Positions 7,490 through 10,718 of a stretch of 10,718 nucleotides of DNA are shown here, in pieces; within the stretch, counting starts at the first letter, position 1, and each line of letters begins with the position of its first letter. The stretch spans positions 1 through 10,718 of the forward strand of contig JAODNF010000047.1 in NCBI GenBank assembly GCA_025464915.1. Reading direction: 5' to 3'. The DNA is from Frankiales bacterium. Lineage in GTDB: Bacteria; Actinomycetota; Actinomycetes; Mycobacteriales; SCTD01. The notes below the pieces were generated by a model. That model was not told where the DNA came from. It was given only the letters and a program-made list of their open reading frames with translations, and made no database searches. The position numbers were made by a program, and so were the translations under genes.

Positions 7490-8491
7490 GTGCATCGCCT
7501 GGCGGTTCTCGTCCTGCTCTTCGCTGCGGCCTGCACGGGCACGAGTGCGAAGGGGCAGGCTGAGCCGACGCCGACCGACTCGCTGCCTCGGCAGTCGGTG
7601 CACCTCGGCGGCCAGCCGTGCGGCGTGGCGCAGGCGGACCGGGCCGCGTGGGTCACTGATGCGTCGACGGCGGCGCTCTACCGGATCGATCCGATCTCGA
7701 TGAAGGCGACGAAGCGGGCCACGCTCGACCCGACGCCCTGCGAGCTCACCTACGCCTTCGGAGCGCTCTGGGTCGCGACCCAGTCCGGGTACCTCGACAG
7801 GGTCGACGTGAAGACCGGAGCCGTGACGCACGCGCGAGTCGGCGAGAAGTCCTACGAGGTCGAGCCGGCGCTCGGTGCGCTGTGGGTGAGCGACCGCGAC
7901 AGCGCCCAGCTCACCCGGGTCGACCCCACGACCTTGGCGACCTCGACGCTGCCGCTGCCCGGTGTGAAGCCGGGCGGCCTGGTCTTCGCCTTCGGCTACC
8001 TCTGGGTCGGCGACGACACCTCCGGCTCCACCTCCTTCTTGCGGGTCGACCCCGTGCACCGCACGGTGAAGCGCGTTCCCGCCGGCCAGCGGCCGGCCTA
8101 CGTGACGGCGACCTCGAGCGACGTGTGGGTCTCCGATGTCGAGTCGGGCGACGTCTCGCGCGTGGACCCGAAGACCCTGAAGGGCACCACGACGCACGTC
8201 GGCATCAGCCCGGTGAACCTCGACCAGCAGGGCGGGTACGTGTGGGTGCCGGACGACCAGGCCGACGCGGTCTACTGGCTGAGACTCGACGGATCGATCC
8301 GGCAGACCTTCTCGACGCGGTCGGGCAGCGGTCCAGCAGTCGTCGCTCCCGTCGGCAACCAGATGTGGGTGACCCTGTTCGGCAGCGGCGACGTCGTGGC
8401 GTTCGGCGAGATCTCCGGCTGCGGCGGGCCCTCTCAGCTTCCGGGGGAGGAGCCGCGCATCTGCGACCCGGCCAAGGCGCCCATCCCCTAG
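7490..8491 (+). CDS. Seven-bladed beta-propeller, probable lipoprotein (YncE/Vgb-like)
   Basis: A 333-residue protein from GTG 7490. The N terminus 'MHRLAVLVLLFAAAC' is a short lipoprotein signal with a candidate lipidated Cys15; the -3 residue is Ala, not the usual Leu, so anchoring is probable and not certain. A Thr/Pro/Glu-rich linker follows. The rest is a regular repeat: seven '(L/A/V/M)WV' strands with tryptophans at 54, 94, 132, 172, 213, 252 and 293, spaced 38-41 residues, several followed by 'RVDPxT' turns. This is the YVTN/Vgb-type propeller seen in YncE-like and virginiamycin B lyase-like proteins. Cysteines 311 and 325 near the end may form a disulfide. No catalytic residues can be assigned; ligand binding at the cell surface is the reasonable guess. 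Its stop and that of the convergent gene share one CTAG. Confidence 0.85.
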   Translation: MHRLAVLVLLFAAACTGTSAKGQAEPTPTDSLPRQSVHLGGQPCGVAQADRAAWVTDASTAALYRIDPISMKATKRATLDPTPCELTYAFGALWVATQSGYLDRVDVKTGAVTHARVGEKSYEVEPALGALWVSDRDSAQLTRVDPTTLATSTLPLPGVKPGGLVFAFGYLWVGDDTSGSTSFLRVDPVHRTVKRVPAGQRPAYVTATSSDVWVSDVESGDVSRVDPKTLKGTTTHVGISPVNLDQQGGYVWVPDDQADAVYWLRLDGSIRQTFSTRSGSGPAVVAPVGNQMWVTLFGSGDVVAFGEISGCGGPSQLPGEEPRICDPAKAPIP

Positions 8492-8748
8492 CTGATGTCG
8501 CCGCCCTGGCCGTCGGTGCGGATGTCGGCGATGTCCTTGCAGGTGTCGCAGATAGGGAGCGACTTCGGGTCCTTCGAGGGCGTGAAGACGTGGCCGCAGA
8601 GGGCCTCCACCGGCGTGCCGAGGATGTAGGCCTCGGTGACCTTGCCCGGGTCCTTCACGATGTGGGCGCAGGAACCGGGGTCCTGGAGCTCGCGCTCCTC
8701 GGTGCGCTCCTCGATGAGGGTGCTGGTGCCCAGGTTCGGGATCGTCAT
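8488..8748 (-). CDS. DUF3039 protein, putative zinc-binding
   Basis: An 86-residue protein from ATG 8748. It matches the DUF3039 pattern: an acidic N-terminal segment (EERTEERELQ), then 'CAHIV' (C27, H29), 'TPVEALCGHVFTPSKDPK' (44-61, with C51 and H53) and 'PICDTCKDI' (C67, C70). The paired Cys/His positions suggest zinc binding, which is an inference. The family is widespread in Actinobacteria and functionally uncharacterised. It lies 27 bp downstream of the small membrane protein gene on the same strand, so the two may be co-transcribed. No clear Shine-Dalgarno is seen. Its TAG stop (complement of 8488-8490) sits in CTAG, which also supplies the TAG of the convergent propeller gene. Confidence 0.88.
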   Translation of the reverse strand: MTIPNLGTSTLIEERTEERELQDPGSCAHIVKDPGKVTEAYILGTPVEALCGHVFTPSKDPKSLPICDTCKDIADIRTDGQGGDIS

Positions 8749-8775
8749 GGACCCAGCGTACGGCGGGCAGGCCGC

Positions 8776-9024
8776 TCAGGCAGCGTCGAGCAGGAAGACC
8801 TGCAGGTCGCGAAGCCCGCGCTCGACCTCGGCGGACAGGGTGCGCTCGCTGGGGGAGATCGGGCCGAGCCCGGGCGGCGGCCGGTGGCCCGCGGGAAGCT
8901 CGGGGAAGGCCTCGTCCAGCTCCTCGATGACGTCCTCGAGGTTGCGGGCGGCGCAGAAGCGCGCCACGGCCAGGCAGAGCAGCAGGAAGGCCACTCCGAC
9001 GAACACGGTGATTGCTACGGCCAT
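8776..9024 (-). CDS. Small single-pass membrane protein, hypothetical
   Basis: An 82-residue protein from ATG 9024, chosen because a long purine-rich Shine-Dalgarno (GGGAAGGGAAG on the minus strand, 9030-9040) lies just before it; an upstream in-frame ATG at 9075 would add 17 residues with no hydrophobic or family character. Residues 3-23 form one transmembrane helix (AITVFVGVAFLLLCLAVARF). The remainder is cytoplasmic by the positive-inside rule: an acidic amphipathic stretch 'NLEDVIEELDEAFPEL' (28-43), a Pro/Gly-rich linker (44-58), and a C-terminal helix 'EVERGLRDLQVFLLDAA'. I do not recognise the family. It probably heads a two-gene unit with the DUF3039 gene. Confidence 0.7.
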   Translation of the reverse strand: MAVAITVFVGVAFLLLCLAVARFCAARNLEDVIEELDEAFPELPAGHRPPPGLGPISPSERTLSAEVERGLRDLQVFLLDAA

Positions 9025-9029
9025 CGTGC

Positions 9030-9040
9030 TTCCCTTCCCC
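9030..9040 (-). promoter_or_regulatory. Extended Shine-Dalgarno for the small membrane protein
   Basis: GGGAAGGGAAG on the minus strand, five bases before ATG 9024, decides that start. A CCCTT/AAGGG inverted pair (9032-9036 with 9046-9050) could hide it in a weak hairpin. Confidence 0.55.
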
Positions 9041-9091
9041 TGTCCAAGGGGGTGTCGGCACGAATGCCGCCGCACTCAAGGGGCTGTCCGG

Positions 9092-9103
9092 ACTGTCCAC
9101 AGT
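9092..9103. repeat. 12-bp perfect dyad, possible operator
   Basis: ACTGT-CC-ACAGT is a perfect inverted repeat. It overlaps a CTGTCC direct repeat (9084-9089 and 9093-9098, 9-bp period), with another CTGTCC at 9040-9045. It lies between the starts of the divergent genes and upstream of the promoter-like site at 9142, where a regulator could bind. Confidence 0.3.
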
Positions 9104-9118
9104 GCGCCCGTTCGTGGG

Positions 9119-9147
9119 AAGACGAGTCGCGTTTCCCTTGTTAGCGT
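9119..9147 (+). promoter_or_regulatory. Candidate promoter of the structured leader
   Basis: TAGCGT (9142-9147) fits the actinobacterial -10 pattern TANNNT. AAGACG (9119-9124) is a poor -35 (GAC core only) at 17-bp spacing. The predicted start, about 9153-9155, coincides with the first base of the leader's closing helix at 9154. Confidence 0.4.
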
Positions 9148-9153
9148 GGGTGC

Positions 9154-9237
9154 TGCACCAGCTCATACATGGCCCCCGGACCCAAACACGTCGCTTCGAG
9201 CGACATTCCGCCGTGAGGCGACCTGAGGGCTGGTGCA
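9154..9237 (+). ncRNA. Candidate structured RNA (sRNA or 5' leader), unclassified
   Basis: The ends pair: TGCACCAGC (9154-9162) with GCTGGTGCA (9229-9237), a perfect 9-bp helix that extends inward by a U-G and a C-G pair. Inside are GTCGCT-TCG-AGCGAC (9190-9204, perfect 6-bp stem) and CGCC-GTGA-GGCG (9209-9220, GNRA-type loop). That leaves a 25-nt mostly unpaired C-rich strand (9165-9189). The helix is followed, after one base, by the terminator-like hairpin at 9239-9270. The arrangement suggests a three-way-junction RNA in the leader of the 99-aa gene, or a short sRNA ending at the hairpin. It does not match a riboswitch class I can recall. The competing palindromes GGTGCTGCACC (9149-9159) and GGTGCACC (9232-9239) would allow alternative folds. 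Confidence 0.45.
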
Positions 9238-9238
9238 C

Positions 9239-9275
9239 CGGCCGTCCCAGGAGAGATCCTGGGACGGCCGTTCTT
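9239..9275 (+). terminator. Strong terminator/attenuator-like hairpin upstream of the 99-aa gene
   Basis: CGGCCGTCCCAGG (9239-9251), loop AGAGAT, CCTGGGACGGCCG (9258-9270): a perfect 13-bp GC-rich stem followed by TTCTT. It is by far the strongest hairpin noticed in the window. It lies between the putative promoter and the Shine-Dalgarno at 9284, so it either ends a short RNA or attenuates the downstream gene. Confidence 0.65.
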
Positions 9276-9283
9276 ACGACACG

Positions 9284-9288
9284 AGGAG
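9284..9288 (+). promoter_or_regulatory. Shine-Dalgarno of the 99-aa gene
   Basis: AGGAG five bases before GTG 9294. It fixes the start well downstream of the frame's first possible start at 9012, which would run antisense over other genes and through the hairpin. Confidence 0.65.
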
Positions 9289-9293
9289 CCAGA

Positions 9294-9593
9294 GTGACCG
9301 AGCGACCGTCCCGCGTCCGGTGCATGCCGCCGGTCGAGGTCGACGCGCACGCGGCCGCTCCGGGCCACTTCGAGGCGGAGCTGGTGGCCCGGCTCGAGAA
9401 GGCGCTGGCCACCCTCCCGGACGCGGAGCGCACGGCGGTGATCGCAGCCGTCGGCTACGCCGGTGGGTCGGTCGGAGCGGCGATGGAGCTGGGCCTGGAG
9501 GTGGAGGACGCGGATGCCCTCACCCGCAACGGCCTGCAGCTGCTGCGGGCGGCCCTGTCAGACCTGGACGCCCACGGGGTCCCGCTCTTCTGA
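9294..9593 (+). CDS. Small protein resembling sigma-factor region 4, hypothetical
   Basis: A 99-residue protein with a good Shine-Dalgarno at GTG 9294. The first 25 residues look unstructured. Residues about 28-90 form a predicted helical domain, 'ELVARLEKALATLPDAERTA' followed by 'VIAAVGYAGGSVGAAMELGL' and 'ALTRNGLQLLRAALSDL'. The LPDAER opening, the alternating hydrophobic helices and the closing 'LLRAAL' recall region 4 of ECF sigma factors (the LPxxxR...A..LG...V....R.LR..L layout). However, no region 2 precedes it, so it cannot be a complete sigma factor. It might be a DNA- or polymerase-binding small regulator, or the likeness may be superficial. It is preceded by the structured leader and hairpin, and its end overlaps the convergent transporter gene by 36 bp. 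Confidence 0.7.
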   Translation: MTERPSRVRCMPPVEVDAHAAAPGHFEAELVARLEKALATLPDAERTAVIAAVGYAGGSVGAAMELGLEVEDADALTRNGLQLLRAALSDLDAHGVPLF

Positions 9594-10403
9594 GCGGCAC
9601 AGCGCCAGCACTCCCGCCACGGACAGCAGGGTCCCGGCGACCGCCAGCACGACCTTGACGCCGCTCGTGGGCAGGTCCTCGTGCAGGACGGTCACGGCGA
9701 GCACGACGGCGACGACGGGCTCGACGATCGAGAGGGCGGCGAGCGGCGCGCCCAGCTCGCCGGTCTGGAAGGCGACCTGGGCCAGCAGCAGGCCGGCTCC
9801 GCCCACGACGATCGCCGCGTAGGGGCCCCAGGACGAGAACAGGGCCGACCAGTCGCCGAAGCGGTTGGCGGTCACGGCCAGCAGGACCGAGCCGGCGCCG
9901 ATGACGGCCCCTGAGGCAGCCCCGGCAGCGGCCCCGCCGAACCGCGGTCGGGCGCGCAGGGCCAGGAGCGGTACGGCGACGGCGGCGACGATCAGACCGG
10001 CGACGATCGCGTCGGCCCGGGCGGGTTCCTGATGGGACGGGGTCGACGAGAGGGCAGGGGCGAGCAGGGCGATGCCGGGGCAGCAGAGCGCGAGGCCCAT
10101 GACCTCGTGCCGGAACAGCGAGCGCTTGGCAAGGGCTGCCGACAGCAGCGCCGCCAGCGGCAGGCCGGCGACGAGCAGGGTCTGGACGAGTGGCACGGAC
10201 CCGAGGCTCAGGGCGACGCCCTGCAGGGCGACGGCGCCGCCGTCGCAGACCATCCCGAGCAGCCACAGCGGCCGCTTGGCCAGCCGGACCAGCAGGCTCG
10301 CCGACGGGCCGGGGTCGACCGCCTGGGCTTCCTGGTGCTGGAGCGCGGACGCGACGGCGAACAGGGCGGCAGCGCCGAGCGCGGCGGCGACGGCCCCGAT
10401 CAC
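9558..10403 (-). CDS. DMT-superfamily (EamA-like) membrane transporter
   Basis: A 281-residue integral membrane protein if started at GTG 10403, whose bases overlap the stop of the upstream deacetylase gene (GTGA, 4 bp), the classic arrangement for translational coupling. At least nine hydrophobic helices are evident at about residues 2-20, 45-67, 70-91, 100-118, 131-149, 157-178, 192-213, 219-240 and 248-269, arranged as two halves as in the drug/metabolite transporter superfamily. Typical features are 'LQGVALSLGSVPLVQTLLVAG' split across helices 2-3 and 'APLAALSIVEPVVAVVLAV' (219-237), the second-half signature with its conserved 'EP'. Substrate is not predictable. The C-terminal tail is short and acidic. 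Pairing with a cell-wall or glycan deacetylase hints at an envelope-related role, which is inference. Confidence 0.82.
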   Translation of the reverse strand: MIGAVAAALGAAALFAVASALQHQEAQAVDPGPSASLLVRLAKRPLWLLGMVCDGGAVALQGVALSLGSVPLVQTLLVAGLPLAALLSAALAKRSLFRHEVMGLALCCPGIALLAPALSSTPSHQEPARADAIVAGLIVAAVAVPLLALRARPRFGGAAAGAASGAVIGAGSVLLAVTANRFGDWSALFSSWGPYAAIVVGGAGLLLAQVAFQTGELGAPLAALSIVEPVVAVVLAVTVLHEDLPTSGVKVVLAVAGTLLSVAGVLALCRSEERDPVGVQV

Positions 10404-10718
10404 AGCAAGCCGTGCGCGCCGACGGTCCCGACCTCGAGGCCGCGCTCGCGGAAGCTGTCGACGAGGGTCGGCAGCGCGCCCAGGGTGGCGCGCCACGAGC
10501 CCGGCTCGCTGGTGCAGTCGCTGTCGTGCAGCAGGACCGTGCCGCCGTCGAGGTCGCCCTTGAGGACCTCGTCGACGACGTAGGTCGGCGTCAGGTCGCG
10601 CTGCCAGTCCTGGCCCCACGCCGTCCAGAGCACCGTCCGCAGCCCGAGCCTGCGTGCCGCTACGAGGTCGGCCGTCGTGAGCGCCCCGTAGGGCGGGCGG
10701 AAGTACTCAGGCCGTACG
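10400..10718 (-). CDS. Polysaccharide deacetylase (NodB homology), C-terminal fragment
   Basis: The frame is open to the window edge, so the N-terminal part, including the DD/HxxxH metal-binding motifs, is missing. The visible 105 or so residues start 'VRPEYFRPPYGALTTADLVA'. FRPPYG is NodB motif 3, whose arginine orients the catalytic base. 'VLWTAWGQDWQRD' carries the motif 4 tryptophan/aspartate region. 'GGTVLLHDS' is motif 5, with the histidine that acts as general acid and the leucine lining the acetate pocket. These enzymes remove N- or O-acetyl groups from glycans such as peptidoglycan, chitin or related polymers, normally outside the membrane; no signal can be checked here. An internal GTG at 10633 is not the start, since it would cut off motif 3. 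The gene is coupled to the DMT transporter by a 4-bp overlap. Confidence 0.87.
   Translation of the reverse strand, partial: VRPEYFRPPYGALTTADLVAARRLGLRTVLWTAWGQDWQRDLTPTYVVDEVLKGDLDGGTVLLHDSDCTSEPGSWRATLGALPTLVDSFRERGLEVGTVGAHGLL

Noticed and set aside
9025..9075. Earlier ATG (9075) for the small membrane protein
   Set aside because: It would place the strong Shine-Dalgarno inside the gene and put a charged 17-residue extension before the membrane helix.
9226..9275. T-box-like leader (AGGGxTGG...ACCG followed by a CCGTCCC terminator)
   Set aside because: The likeness to the T-box sequence AGGGTGGNACCGCG is partial, no specifier stem is evident, the leader is too short, and the downstream gene is not an aminoacyl-tRNA synthetase or amino-acid gene.
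6575..9433. Minus-strand frame open for about 950 codons
   Set aside because: Only the last 279 codons (6575-7414) look like a protein. The upstream part is low-complexity Arg/Gly/Pro sequence antisense or out of frame to three well-supported genes, an effect of GC-rich codon use.

Overview
This is a dense, GC-rich stretch of chromosome, almost certainly from an actinomycete (Actinomycetota). The signs are the strong G/C preference at third codon positions, the many GTG starts, a DUF3039 protein (a family typical of Actinobacteria), and actinobacterial-style versions of several other families. No transposase, integrase, tRNA, rRNA or CRISPR array is visible. The composition looks even, so this reads as ordinary chromosome. 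Genus cannot be assigned from the sequence alone.

Layout. 1-592 (+): C-terminal end of a DinG-type helicase. 582-959 (+): short YchJ/UPF0225 protein overlapping it. 949-1620 (-): membrane-anchored protein with an HExxH motif. 1668-2459 (+): crotonase-fold protein lacking both hydratase glutamates. 2428-3918 (-): secreted LVIVD-repeat beta-propeller. 3960-4973 (+): haloalkane-dehalogenase-like hydrolase. 4903-5427 (-): monooxygenase-like protein with a C-terminal zinc ribbon. 5515-6591 (+): GAF plus LuxR-type regulator. 6575-7414 (-): spermidine-synthase-like protein. 7490-8491 (+): seven-bladed propeller, probable lipoprotein. 8488-8748 (-): DUF3039. 8776-9024 (-): small one-TM membrane protein. 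9025-9293: the largest gap, with a promoter-like site, a structured RNA candidate and a strong terminator-like hairpin. 9294-9593 (+): 99-aa protein resembling sigma region 4. 9558-10403 (-): DMT/EamA-type transporter. 10400-10718 (-): C-terminal part of a polysaccharide deacetylase, coupled to the transporter.

Organisation. Strands alternate almost gene by gene. All six convergent gene pairs overlap at their 3' ends (11, 32, 71, 17, 4 and 36 bp), and several of these junctions carry a short dyad. Divergent gaps are 41 to 87 bp, except for the 269-bp one holding the RNA candidate. The genes do not form one pathway. The likely functional units are dinG-ychJ, 9024-8488 (small membrane protein then DUF3039), and deacetylase-transporter (4-bp overlap). 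A looser unit may be the dehalogenase, zinc-ribbon protein and LuxR regulator cluster.

The best candidate for something undescribed is the leader at about 9142-9293. It combines a -10-like hexamer, a long closing helix that starts near the predicted transcription start, two internal hairpins (one with a GNRA loop), an abutting 13-bp perfect hairpin followed by a T-rich run, and then a good Shine-Dalgarno and a small sigma-4-like protein. I could not match it to a riboswitch class I know.
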